From positions 122,426,920 through 122,490,919 of the forward strand of contig OY986438.1 of the NCBI GenBank assembly GCA_963920525.1: a stretch of 64,000 bases of DNA, in the 5' to 3' direction. The stretch comes from Dichetophora obliterata (lineage: Eukaryota; Arthropoda; Insecta; Diptera; Sciomyzidae). Below are positions 1 to 13,873 of this stretch, piece by piece. The translations under genes were made by a program, and so were the position numbers. Numbering within the stretch: position 1 is the first letter of the stretch; the number at the start of each line of letters is the position of its first letter. Under the pieces are notes generated by a model. The model saw only the letters and a list, made by a program, of their open reading frames with translations, did no database searches and was not told where the DNA came from.

Positions 1-2219
<2,219 letters not shown>

Positions 2220-2257
2220 TACTGACGTCTATTTTGGAGTAGCTTTAATGTAGGGTG

Positions 2258-2768
2258 AGGTGGGGTAATGTGTAGGGTGGAGTGATGTGTAACGCGGCGA
2301 TTTCTCATACCAAATGTTGATATATGAGTGAATGAAATACTGTGATCTTTTCTTTTGACAGCATCTAGTTTTTAGTAAGTGTATGGAGGTATGTAGACAT
2401 ACATTTCATTAGAGTTCTTAAAAAAAGTGAAAAATTTTTGTCAAAAAGATTTTTTTAATGAATAGCGTTTCGAATAAAAAAAATTATTCGATTTTAAAAG
2501 GGAGTATATGTAAAATGTGCTTGTGTTTAATATCTTTAAATATCACATAAGATTTTGCATTTTTTCACATTATGGCAAAATACCATAAATAATAAAAATG
2601 GCTTACATTGCGGTAATGTGTAACACATCTTAGACATAATAGTTTTGTGTTTTATATTGAAATTCTGCATTTTTTTAACTTTTATTTTTTTTTCAGTGAT
2701 ACATAAAAAAATTTAAGTTTCTGGTCTTGAAACCAACTTTTTTTTGTATTGTTACACATAACCCCACC
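2258..2768. repeat. Possible inverted-repeat element with GGTGGGG ends
   Basis: GGTGGGGTAATGTGTAG at 2258 is matched in inverse by GTTACACATAACCCCACC ending at 2768 (about 15 of 16 bases). A related GCGGTAATGTGTAACAC lies inside at about 2609. No clean target duplication was found, and similarity may extend further out on both sides (GACGT at 2224 and 2792). It may be a decayed DNA transposon; the boundaries are weak. Confidence 0.35.
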
Positions 2769-2813
2769 AATTTAAACCAACCCAAAAAAACTACGTCTGA
2801 CATTTTTGTTCTA

Positions 2814-3712
2814 CACTCACGGTTAAAAAAAAAAAAGCCGAATTAATAATTTAATAACAAATATCCTTTTTCTTGAATTGTAACACAGTATGCCAAATAA
2901 ACAAAATTTATAAAAATTCTTTTAGAAGGATATGTTAAGAGTCCATCGCACCTGATTTGACCTCTCAAAGTCATCACAATTTTTTTAAACTTATTTTTCA
3001 AGATGAAGTGTTCGATTTTTGTTATGCCGAAATACAGAATAAAATTCACTTTTTTCAATAGAATTTGACGTTAAATAAGGCTATTAAAAAGATTTTATGA
3101 AATAGGAGCGTTTGTATGGTAGCAAACATTAATTACATAAGAATCAGTTTTTGAAAAAAAAACGTTAAAAAGCCGCCATTAAGCAAATTCTAAGCCGATT
3201 TCGATGTTTTTAAGTAAATTAAATGGAAAGGCATTCTTACTTGCAATTAATTTTTGTGAAAATGCAAATGACATTAATGGAATATTTTTTAATTAAAATT
3301 TTTAGAAACACCATTTCTTTTTTAGTTAAAAAAATACAAGAAGTTGTTTTGCTGCACGCTTCATCTTGTATGCTATCAAATATCTGTTTATATAGCCTTA
3401 TTTAACGTCAAATTCTATTGAAAAAAGTGAATTTTATTTTTCATTTCCAACGAAGCAAATAGCTGTAAAAATTCAATGAATATCGGCACAACAAAATTCG
3501 AACACTTCAACTTGAAAAATAAGTTGAAAAAATGGTGATCACTTTGAGAGGTCAAATCAGGTGCGATTGACTCTCAACATGTCCTTCTTTAAGAATTTCT
3601 ATAAGGTTTGGATGTGCTTGTTTATTTACGGTTTTGGCATGTCTTTTTATAATTCAAGAAAAAGAATATTTGTTATTAAATTATTAAGTCGGCTTTTTTT
3701 TTACCGTGAGTG
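2814..3712. mobile_element. Foldback MITE with long inverted repeats, TA-flanked
   Basis: The element starts CACTCACGGT and ends ACCGTGAGTG, with TA on both outer sides (2812-2813 and 3713-3714). The arms are about 270 and 310 bases and share long stretches, including the segment GACCTCTCAAAGT and its inverse. The centre (about 3085-3390) is unique and has no transposase. TA flanks and long arms suit a non-autonomous Tc1/mariner derivative. Short frames in each arm encode similar peptides only because the arms are inverted copies. Confidence 0.85.
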
Positions 3713-3714
3713 TA

Positions 3715-6700
3715 ATTCATTCATTTCTCAAAATATTCAGCTCACTCAAAATGGTTCTTCTGCAAGGAATATTCCTTTAATTCAATCCAAAGATATTTCA
3801 TAACACTTTTATTGGAGAAAAAATAAAAACGTATTACTCATCACTCCACTTCACCCTATTGAAAAAATTGATTTGGAACTATAGAAAAAATAGCCTCCAA
3901 AACCATATTTTTACGATAAGCTCATACAGTTATTGCAATTTCTTCGTTTTTTTCAGCCTATCTGTGTTTATTAACATTTAGTCTGCAGAAGTACGCTATA
4001 GAATTGGACATCTGTTTTTTCCAATAGCAAGCTTTCAGTTAAAGACTAGCTTCTAGCGAAAAAAAACTCGTTTCAATTCTATGGTGTACTCCGACAGACT
4101 CGTCGAACCCAAATGAACAGTGAAACAAAAAGGAGGCTACTTCAACTTATACACAATCCTTGGTAGAGTTATAGGCATGAACTAAAATACTTACCGCTTT
4201 AATCGTCGTATGATAAAATGACCACTGAGAAAATAAATTCTTACGAGTTTATTCGAACAGGTGTCAAATCATATAAGACTTAAACAGTGGGTTGGTCACA
4301 GCTGAATCACTCAAGACTAGTTGATATAAAAAGCAATTAACTCATTTCACAATTAAAATCGTGTACAAATTTGTCATGTTTTCTAATCTGAGCTTATGAG
4401 CTAATTTGGTTTATCTTTACACTAAATATTTCTAACACTGTGCGACAATTTATAATTTTTTTATTGTATCGGAGATACCACTGCTTGTTTTCGAGGAGGA
4501 GTCTTTGTCTTTGTTGTAGGGGGTTGTAGAGGTTTTTTTTATATGATCAATTCGTTCCGCAGGTAGGGCCATTTCCAATTTTTATCAAAGTTTAAAATGA
4601 GAAAGAAAAACACATAGAAGCTTGTAAGGGATTCATTTGCCCAATAAAAATGTTCGAATAATAAGATAGAAGATCGTTCCCATCGATTCGAAGATCGTAT
4701 TTTCAATTCCTTCTGATCCACCATTCTTCATATATACTTTATATTTTTTGCTTGAGTAGGATTTTTTAGTAGCGAGAGTCCTGAAAGTGCCTTCATCGTG
4801 TTCCTTAGTAAATGTCACTAAGTAATATTAAAAAAAAAATTGAATAAGATTACAGAGTTTTAGTTACAATGCTTAAAATAACTTCTATTTAATTTGAACG
4901 TACAACTTAGATCTGGGCACTTGATTGGCCTTAAACGCATGCGTAAGCATAACGTCTTCTACTATACACATGTAGCAGAGACGATGACTATACTATGCTA
5001 TTTAAAATAAACATATTGAAACAAACAGGAGGATCAGGAGCAATTGGGAATGCTTCCATGCATTTTTATTGGAAAATTAAGCCTATACAAACATCTTTAA
5101 TTTTTTTTTGTTTTTATATTCTTTCTTATCATGCAGACACCATCTACAGAATAAATTGACCATTTAAAAAGAAATTGAGACCCTCTTCGGCAAAACGAAG
5201 TATGAGGTCGTGTTTTGGGAGTGCTTATCTACTAGAAACAAGTGGTTTCTCCGACACATTTCGGCTGTCGGACTGTGCAATAAATTTATAGAAACTAAAC
5301 ATACTCTGAATTTAAAATGTGAAAAAATTGAATAAGAAGCACACCTTTGCCCAAACAAAGCGACTTTATTAAAATAATAAAAGAGGCATTAATTCAAATA
5401 TACTAAAACGAGATTTTAGGTGGCATTTAAACTTCGGCCACTTCAAAGAAAGTTCCTTGTTAGTAACGTCCATCTAGTAAAATATATCCCATAGTTTTAA
5501 AACTCTTGCTTTATTCTTTTCTCTTTCTTGCCGAAATTAATGTTCCAAAACTCATTCTATCCTTATTATATTCTCATTCTATTTCCCGGTCCTGTAAATT
5601 AGCCGCCGTCCTTGGCTGATTGAAGGGCTTCATTTAATTGGCTCATTAAAATGCTTTCGACGTTAAAGGCGTAAATTTTCTGCTCTAAATTTTCTAAATT
5701 TTAATGAAAATTAACTTTGATTTAATGTTTCCGCTTTAATGTGGATCTTGAAAGATGTCTTAACTTGCTGTTATAGAACAGCTTTCCTCAAATAAACTCA
5801 ATTTATCTATGCCACACTTATTTCGTCAACAATTTTCTTATTTTGTAGCCATTAAAATTTTACAACTTGCTACAAAAAACTCGCAACACTTTTCATCTCC
5901 CACAATTAATTTCTTCCTAATGACAACCATTAAAAATTTATCCAGATGCATGACAAGATCTTAAAACGACCGCAAAACAAGGTCGTCTGCCTTTGTCGGT
6001 GTCGTCGTTAGCGTCATTAACCTCAACGAACTCAGTTTGTTCGGGATATACCTTAAACCCATTGCTTTTACAGCAGCAACAGTATCAGTTATAAAATTTT
6101 GTAGCTCGCTGGATAGCATTTCATCTTATGTTCCTAATGCCGTAATCGAAAATTAATAACTTTAGCAAATTTCGTCATTTCCATGAGATGAGTTAAGTTT
6201 GATTGCATTTTTACCTCTGCTTCCTGCCACCACTCCTGAGCTCAATTTTTATAACTACGCACGCACTCATTCACTCTGTACATGATTCAGTACTTAGAAT
6301 GCACTTTGCGTGAACTTTTTCAGAGCAGGTGCGAAACTAACGGGCTGGTAAGGAGGGTATGCTACCCTATTATTTTTTTAAGATATGGCCTAATTGTTAT
6401 TTTATTGCTGAAATTTGTTTAAAATACTGATTTTTATTTGCAATACTTATGAAAGAATCAAATTCAGTGGCATCATTTTTGCTATTTTTACCATCAGTTA
6501 TACCAAAAAACAATTTTAGTCTGCTATTTCACTTTAAATCATACCCAAAATGAACTTCATGCTACTACTTTTACTAGTTATATTACTACGCTGTTATGTT
6601 ACTTTACTACTTCCAAAATACTGCTACTATTTATTACTAATATTACTACTCTGAATATGTACCTCTTATCTATAGTGAAGCTTACAATATGACAGATAAA

Positions 6701-7924
6701 ATATAAATAATGACATTCTGCTACTTTTGAATTTAGTTAGCATTGTAATGAACAAATTATATAGAAAACGTTATTCCTCTGATCGAACAGATGAAATTTT
6801 AAATAAATCAATTATGTTAACTTAATTCCCCCCTAACAAAATTGTATCGGTACGCTCCTGTTTTAGAGCGCTTCTAACTCCTTTGTTCCACTCAGATAAT
6901 TTTATACTTCATCACCGAGGTTACTCAAATATGCTCCTTTATTGTTGTTGTTCATGTTCTTGTTGTTAGTCTTGTTGTTCTTGGTAACATCGATAGACTT
7001 TATACCTCTTGTTGGTTAAAAGACTTGCTTACCTTGTCGTATGTTTTGCTTTCTTCTTCCGGTTGCGGTCGTGATAGCTGCTTTAAGCCTCTGAAAACCT
7101 CAAACTCATTAAAGGAGTTACATAAGTTTGTGTCACATAAACGTTATGTTCCCACCCAAAACCACCCACAAAATCTCTTCTTTGCCTATGGGAATACGGT
7201 ATGTCGTGTTGTGCTGTCTTGTGTTGTGCAGTGTTGTGTTGTCTTTAAAGGAAAGCCAAGTAGGTTAACTTAAACACAGAGAATGAGAGCCTTTTATGAT
7301 TTACTAACTCAATTTTAAAAGCCTTGGGAAGCATCGTCAAAGTCGTCTCTTTAGTGTATTTATGTATGAAAATACATATATGACACACACGCTCACTGCT
7401 GCTAACAAGGTTAGTGCAATTCAGTGCATGATTTCAAGGATTAATAAAAATTGCAACCTTATTCATCAAATGATATCTGATAGATTTAATATTACACAAG
7501 TAGGTTTAAACATATATTGTAAAATTCGACGGAAGCTTGGAATCGAAATATTTTTTTGGCTCAGTAAGGAGTCCTTTAATTCAAGTTTATTACTGCCTTA
7601 TGGACCAGAAAATTAAGTCAGATCTTAAGATCACTTCTTGTTTATCATTTCGTAAAATACTTACAAAATGAAAAAATAATAACATACACCTTCGGTCACG
7701 CAGATCTTACCACTAAATTTTACTTAACAAACACATGTTCGAATACATTTTATAAACGTAGTTTTTGCGGTATCCCAATTATATGCATTTATCTGTGTAA
7801 GTACCTGCAAATTAAAAATAAATACGGAATTTTGCGAAAGAAAAATTATTTATAAATGAGCAGTTGTACATTAAACATATAGACCTTAAAAATTAGTTTG
7901 AATTACAAGCAGTTGACTCGAGAC
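3715..7924. other. No gene seen; AT-rich spacer
   Basis: Only short chance frames occur here. 7201-7255 is rich in TTGTGTTG and 6940-6980 in TTGTTGTT. The segment at about 5580-6300 is slightly less AT-rich and could be unique host sequence. I see no splice-supported coding region. Confidence 0.6.
4261..4320 (+). repeat. Short dispersed repeat, copy 1
   Basis: This 60-base stretch resembles 50984-51043 in the same orientation. Shared pieces are ACAGTG, GGTTGGTCACAGC (TGAGTTGATCACAGC in the other copy) and AATCACTCAA. It is probably the end of an old interspersed element whose limits I could not set. Confidence 0.5.
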
Positions 7925-7927
7925 CTA

Positions 7928-8951
7928 AAGTTCATAATTTTTACATTGGCGAAAGAAGGAGTACCCTGCCGTGAAATTGCAAGAGTAGTCATGCAAAAGT
8001 GCTAAATTTGCTGGAAAAAACCAAGACAACCTTTTGGAGAGCATCAGTAAGAAAAGGACTGGGAGAGAGACATCGGACCGAACAGATAACGTTACACACC
8101 GAATGATCCTGAAGAATCGTTTTAAAAGTGCCGTCGAAATAAGAAGATATCTCGAACAAGAGCACCAAGTTAACATTAGTGTGGAAACAGTCCGCAGACG
8201 ACTGCGAAGATTTGGACTTTGTGGTATGAGACCAGCAAAAAACCCCTCTTGACACAGAAAATGAGAGCTAAACGTTTGGAGTGGGTCAGAGTGCACTTCA
8301 ATTGGACTTTCGACCAATGGCGAAATATTATTTGGTCCGATGAGCGCAAGTTTAACTTGCACTGTGCCGACATTTTTCTGTACGCGCGACATTTTCCAGG
8401 ATGAAGATTTAAGGATACTTGTATAATTAGAACGGTCAAGCATCCTCAGAGTCAAATGATCTGGGGATGTTTTTTTTATTATGAACGGGTTCCTTTGTTT
8501 TTTGTTGATGGTATTATGAACGGAGAAAAATATTGCGAAGTCATAACGGGTCATAAAGGGTGACTCCGCACCATGTCACCGCGCAAGATCGGTAAGTTTT
8601 TTTGTAGAAATATACTAGCATTTTATCGGCATGTTTTTATCTAAAAATAATAAAATCACCATTTAAATCTTTTTGAAGGTGCAAAAATTATTCAAGGACC
8701 TTGGTATTAAACACATGGATTGGCCTGGAAACTCTCCGGATTTAAATCCAATCGAGCAATTATGGCACGTGATGAAACGTTAAGTGGCTCAGCATAAGCT
8801 ACGGAGTAAACTGAAGCTAAACAAAATTTTGGAAGAAGTCTGGGAAATTGAAATTTCAAACATTGAACTGCAAAAACTTATCGAGTAAATGCCTGCCCGA
8901 ATCGAAGTTGTAATAGCCTCAAAAGGGAGGGTCGACATCTTATTAGACTAA
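7928..8951 (+). pseudogene. Tc1-like transposase pseudogene with an 87-base intron
   Basis: A broken DD34E transposase of the Tc1 group, the enzyme that cuts and pastes a TA-flanked transposon. An N-terminal helix-turn-helix remnant is readable from about 7930. The stretch SVETVRRRLRRFGL (about 8175-8217) is the second DNA-binding helix. The first catalytic Asp lies in IIWSDERKF (about 8325-8351). HPQSQMIWGCF-like text follows near 8440-8470. The segment GDSAPCHRARS (ending at 8591) joins VQKLFKDLG only if 8592-8678 is removed, and this interval starts GTAAGT and ends AAG. After splicing, SPDLNPIE gives Asp and Glu separated by 34 residues. Frameshifts near 8250, 8405 and 8555, a deletion before GDSAPCH, and in-frame stops near 8783 and 8888 show it is dead. 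No clear terminal repeats were found. Confidence 0.85.
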
Positions 8952-10311
8952 AGATTATAAAACTATTTCTTTTACTGTTCAAATAAATAAAAAAATTTTC
9001 TTAAAGCTATTTAAAATTTAAAATGTTTTGAAAACTGACATAAATATATGCAATTAGAAAATATCCATTTATTTATTTTATATGGAAAAAAATAAAAATA
9101 CACTTCTGATATCAATTAAAATTTTATAAACTCCTAATTCTTTTTATGGAATCCATGTTTGAAAAATTTTGGACGTAGTCCAAACATAAGCTGAAAAATT
9201 TTAAAAATATTGCGAGAAATGAAGTTGTAAGATGTACGATTTATTTAAATAAACTAATATATAGAGTTTTCATAAATTTTGCCTATTTTGAGTGTTGAGA
9301 ATGTCTCACAGAATTTCCAAGATGAGATACTATTTCCATTTTGAGAAATTCAGGATAAGAGTTGAGTAAACACAATCTAAATATAGATATTATAAAAAAT
9401 ATTCTTAAAAACTCTGCATTTATAATTTTAATGGAATACTGCGCACATATAACTTTAGAGCGCGTTACTATGACAAAAACGACCTAGGTTCGATTGCTGG
9501 TTAAATGATTTACTGAGACATAGCAAAAATTGCGTGCGTTATTTAAAAATAAATTTAAAATAAAAATAAATTTTAAATAAAAAAAAAATTAAAATAAAAG
9601 CAAGTTTTTTTATTTATAATCGTTTTTTAGCAAAAAAAAAAAACTGAATACGGGCCTGTGCGTGAGTAATCCGAGCAAATGCAATTTTTTTACACTGGAG
9701 CCTTCAGAGTATTTTTGGCGTTTTGTTTTTGAAATGTAATTAACCTCAACTCAAATGGAAAGGATAACTTTCACAAATCCGCCACTTTACCAAACTTCAA
9801 GTATACGTCATCAACATTTATTTTTTTTTAACAAATTCAAGTCTTGAACTCGAAGAAAGAATCAATAGAATGAATCAAGTCCCGTAACTTTTTTTCACGT
9901 CTGGTTCAAAATCTTTCTATTTCTTGTTGCGATTTGAATAACAGTCGCTACACCCTTTAAAGCAGTAATTCTCAACCGTTTTTGTTCGCGCCCTTCCTCA
10001 AGGGAGGCGTGAAAAGATTCAGATTTATAGCCATTGTTGAAAAATCATCAAAAGAAATTTTTTGATAAAAGTTTTTGGGCTGAGAGCCATTTAATTTTAT
10101 TCTCAAGGGTCGCCAATGTTCTTGTGAAAGGTGCATTTTATAAATTTTTTTACATTTTTATTTTATAATTTTTCCGCTTGCAATAACTTTTATTAATTTT
10201 GATGCTAAATGTCATACATTAGCTTAAATTTTTTGCAGCTCCTATCTTTTTCTGACACTCTCGTAAATTTGAAATATATTTAAAAAAAAGTCGCGTGAAC
10301 TGAGACTCGTA
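8952..10311. other. No gene seen; lone hAT-type end at about 9963
   Basis: This is AT-rich sequence without coding signal. At 9963 the string CAGTAATTCTCAACCG followed by TTCGCGCCC resembles the end of a hAT element, but I could not find its partner, so it may be a solo end. Local poly(A) and AAATAAA runs occur at 9540-9620. Confidence 0.45.
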
Positions 10312-10737
10312 CAGGGTTGCCAACTTATACCATTTGGCCCGGAGACTCCAGTTTTTAAAGGTCATTCTCCGGACTGCGGGCCTAGCTGGTTTTCTCCGGC
10401 TTTCGCACATTAAGATTTTTTTTATAAAAAAATTACAATTATATTAAAATTTAATATAAAATTATTTTAATATTATTAATAATATTATTAATCGTATGCA
10501 TTACAACGCTCTGAAGCATGCCAACAAAATATTATTCTTAATGACGTGGTCGAAGTTTATAAAAGACCTTATTGCATTTAAAAAAATTTTACAATTTTGA
10601 GGAAAGTCCTATTCTAGATTATTTATATATTGCGAACCTAAAGCACGAACCCGATCGTTATTGAAAGTGTCGCCAATTATTAATGTTAGATGTTGAAGAA
10701 CTTTTTGATGAAGTAAACTTCATATTTTTTTTTTATA

Positions 10738-11917
10738 AGGACTGCGCACGAAAAAATTGTCCATCATAAAAATTGAGATATATGCCGAACCGTTGTTCCG
10801 ATTTAAATTAAATAAAACATTATTTAAACAGGTATTTTGATATAATTTTTTACCGTTTATTTAAAAACATTTTATAGCGCTCATTGAAAATTTTTCAAGT
10901 TTTTGCGGTACCCCTTCCATCATCGATTTTATTGAAGTTTGTGATACCTTACGACTTGTTCTTGAAATCTTGGGTATAACTGGCTACTTTATTTGTAGTC
11001 TTGATTTCCCTTTTGCATAAAAACCAATACCTCGCAATTGGGTATCCTCGCAAAATTGCGGCCTAATCTCCTCAAAATTGGGTACATATGCCTCGCGAGG
11101 CACCAAATGCCGACTGTTCTTCTCAAACCACTCTAAGACCAATTTGTTGTAATGGCAGGAGGTAAAGTCTGATGAAAAGAACGTGGAGATTTTGTGTTGA
11201 TTCAGTCTATTATGCAAGCTTTATTTTAACCACAAATCGATGTTAATTATAGACGGAGTAAGAAAAGACAGGCTGCTTTTTCCACATCTGCAGATAACTT
11301 TATAAACAATAAGTTTTCTTGGAAATTGTGACTGCTTCTTGAACTTAAATTTATTGTCTACATTTCCTAAAGTATTTGCAGTGTAGATCTCCTAACCTGG
11401 GAGTTGCGAAAAGTCCTCTAGCACTTAAGTTTCGTCATCCATGACGTAGCAGGAAAATTATTCGAAGATATGTTTTTTAATATTTTGGCACGTTGCTTAG
11501 TCTCCTTGTTCTTCTTAGCATTCCTGTCTGGAACTTTTTGCACCATAAAAGTTTTCAGCCCAGCTTCATTTTGACTTTGCGTAAATAATTCTCGGAGCAA
11601 TTTACTTTTTGGGCCACTTTTCTTGTTGAAATATATGGTTTCTTTTCAAACAAGGCACTGATTTGTTTTGCTGTTTCCTGATTGCCAAACACTTTTTCTG
11701 ACCTTTTAGATTCCGGGTCCACGTTTTTTATAAGTCCAATTAGGATTGTCTTGAAAAACTTTAACAATTTTTTTCGCACTTCAATCTTGCTTAAATATCT
11801 AGATAGTGCATTTAATGACAAAAAAATTAGACTTAAACTATGTTTAAGTTTTTGAATTTGAAATATTTTTGAAAAAGTTACCGAGATGTAGTGGAAACTT
11901 TTTTCGTTCGCAGTCCT
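10738..11917 (-). mobile_element. Tc1/mariner-superfamily element nested in the hAT element
   Basis: The ends are AGGACTGCGCACGAAAAAA (10738) and, read inwards from the right on the minus strand, AGGACTGCGAACGAAAAAA (11917). TA lies outside each end (10736-10737, 11918-11919). The length of 1180 bases suits a mariner-type element. It carries the minus-strand transposase remnant listed separately. Its position inside the hAT makes it the younger of the two insertions. Confidence 0.88.
10984..11821 (-). pseudogene. Mariner-like transposase pseudogene
   Basis: Three minus-strand pieces in different frames make one decayed transposase. The first (from 11821) ends in a helix-turn-helix, ISTRKVAQKVNCSENYLRKV. 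The second (11600-11418) continues GLKTFMVQKVPDRNAKK. After a shift, MDDET (about 11440) holds the first catalytic Asp. The last piece (from 11217) has a SDFTSCHYNKLVLEWFEKN segment containing the second Asp, followed by a degraded PNFEEIRP region where the third acidic residue belongs. The order of motifs fits the basal mariner types with Asp as third residue; the exact subfamily is uncertain. Frameshifts and stops leave it inactive. Confidence 0.8.
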
Positions 11918-12918
11918 TAATTAAAATTAATACATGCATTTTTTATGTTCCTAAAATTTACATTGTTTCTACTAAAAATAAAAAAGGCTTTATTCTAAGA
12001 CATACATAAAAATAAAATAATTTTTTGTTTGAGAATATTAACAAAAAATGTATTAAAAAAGCTCCGGGCGTGGAGGCTCCAAAAGTTGGCAACCCTGGAC
12101 TCATACCAATTTGCACACATCACAAGCACATACGATTTTTTATCACAGCTTCGAATTTTGAATAATCGGGAACTTTAACTTTATTTACCTGCTCTCCACT
12201 TTTATTAGTTTTTAAAGCGCGATAAACTTTAATCTTGCAATTGTCACTTACTATATTCGGCAAACGATCATCTGAATCTTCATAATTTAGGACTCTTATC
12301 ATGAACTATAGTAATTCACCACTAATAGAAATTACTTTTTTCTTTTCCAAACAAACTAAACATATGGGCATTTCTACAGAAAAGTCTTATCTGACCAAAA
12401 AATTCAAACTTATTAAAAACTTATTATTTGATGATAATTTCTGAGAGAGAAACATTTTCATTTTATAAATTTAAGGGGACAGTACACGGCCGTAGCCAGG
12501 AACGATTACTTGGGGGCGCTGAGCAAGTTTTTGCGGGAGCTGACTTTTCAAGAAAATAAATAACTATTTATTCATAGATAACATCTATTTGCAATGCAAT
12601 GAACCCAATCGTTTCTTTTCAAACCAAGGAACATAAAACCACGCAATCGTTAGTCGGTCGGTGAGGAACGTGGTATCGAATCTATTCTCGATTTTGACAT
12701 GCGATAAAGGTTTGCATTTTTCGTTGGTCACTAAAGTTTTGACAAAGGAAAATTCTTCTCGGAACGACAATTTAATTTTATTTAATGGTTGCAATCCATC
12801 GAATTTTAAATTTATGCTTAAAAGTGGTTAACAGCTTTTAAGTCGTTATTATTTTTCTCAAAACATTGATCAATTTCTGAAATTATTGAGTCAATTATTT
12901 CATTATAAATGCGCCTTA

Positions 12919-13327
12919 CACAGTGTCTACACTTGCATTATTTTATTGCATGCGAACTGTCAGATTGATTTTAATGAGCAATATCTCAAGTGTAGCACTG
13001 GTCATGAAATTGCTCATATCATGAAATTTATCTCTTTAAATATTTCTTGAGATGAGCTGTCACTTTTTAGTAAAATATTTAAGTGTGTGCACTTTTAAGA
13101 ACCTTTCAAGCAAAAAATATTGCAATAGCATTAAAAAAGTGAAAAAAACATGAACTATAATGACAAATGGATGAAATTATGAATTTAATAAACTTTAATA
13201 AGCAATTTAAAAATGAAATTTCATGAGATGAAGTGCCCACCTAAATATTATAGCATGAAACCTGGATATCATGAAATTCTATTTGACAGTTCGCATGCAA
13301 TCAAATATTGTAAGTGTAGACACTGTG
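12919..13327. mobile_element. CAC-ended MITE, copy 1
   Basis: The ends are CACAGTGTCTACACTT and its inverse AAGTGTAGACACTGTG. A TTA triplet flanks both sides (12916-12918, 13328-13330). The inner arms continue with GCATGCGAACTGTCA. A second copy in opposite orientation is at 59126-59539. A 3-base target site with CAC ends fits CACTA-type or PIF-type non-autonomous elements; I cannot decide which. The short frame at 13213 is a repeat-borne frame also seen in the other copy. Confidence 0.85.
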
Positions 13328-13873
13328 TTAATGCAGACTCATTGCAAAGATCACTTTCATGTTTGCAAAATTTTGTTTGCTGTTTCTATTATTCCCAATA
13401 TTTTGCAAGAAAACCCAGCAGTCTAACAGCTAAAAGAATTTCATCTGCACCAAGATGAAATTCCGGTGTCTTGAAAAAGGCAAAGTGTCCAAAGTCATTT
13501 TGAATTACAACAATTGCTTTGTAATGTACTGACAACGTTGCTCGAAAAGCAGAGAAACTGTGGTCTGTTCGTACATTTTTTTAACTTTGAAGCGACTGAA
13601 AAAATCGTCTAATTTTTTTATTTGGTCGAAGAAAAGTCGGTAGTCATAGTTTTTCTTCACGATTTCGACAACGACAAGATGAAAACGGTGGTGATTTGAA
13701 CCGGTGGAATGAACCTTTGGAATTGTTCTATTGAAAAAGTCCTGTATCAAATTCTGCAGTCCACCTGGATCGATCACTCAATATAGCATCACCATCATAA
13801 CCCTGGCCCAAAATATTTTCGAGCTCAATTCCAAATTCTGTCAGTCTTAGATGCCTTAAGTAAGAATGCCTTA

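Larger units (their letters stand above)
10312..12097. mobile_element. hAT-type non-autonomous element (split by a nested element)
   Basis: The left end CAGGGTTGCCAACTT (10312) matches the right end AGTTGGCAACCCTG (ending 12097) in inverse. The flanks are GACTCGTA (10304-10311) and GACTCATA (12098-12105), an 8-base duplication with one mismatch, as hAT elements make. CTCCGG motifs recur next to both ends. Without the nested 10738-11917 insert the element is about 600 bases and has no transposase, so it needed a helper. Confidence 0.85.

Noticed and set aside
13213..13458. 81-codon frame similar to one at 59034-59240 on the minus strand
   Set aside because: The similarity comes from the two copies of the CAC-ended MITE; there is no start, splice or motif support for a gene.
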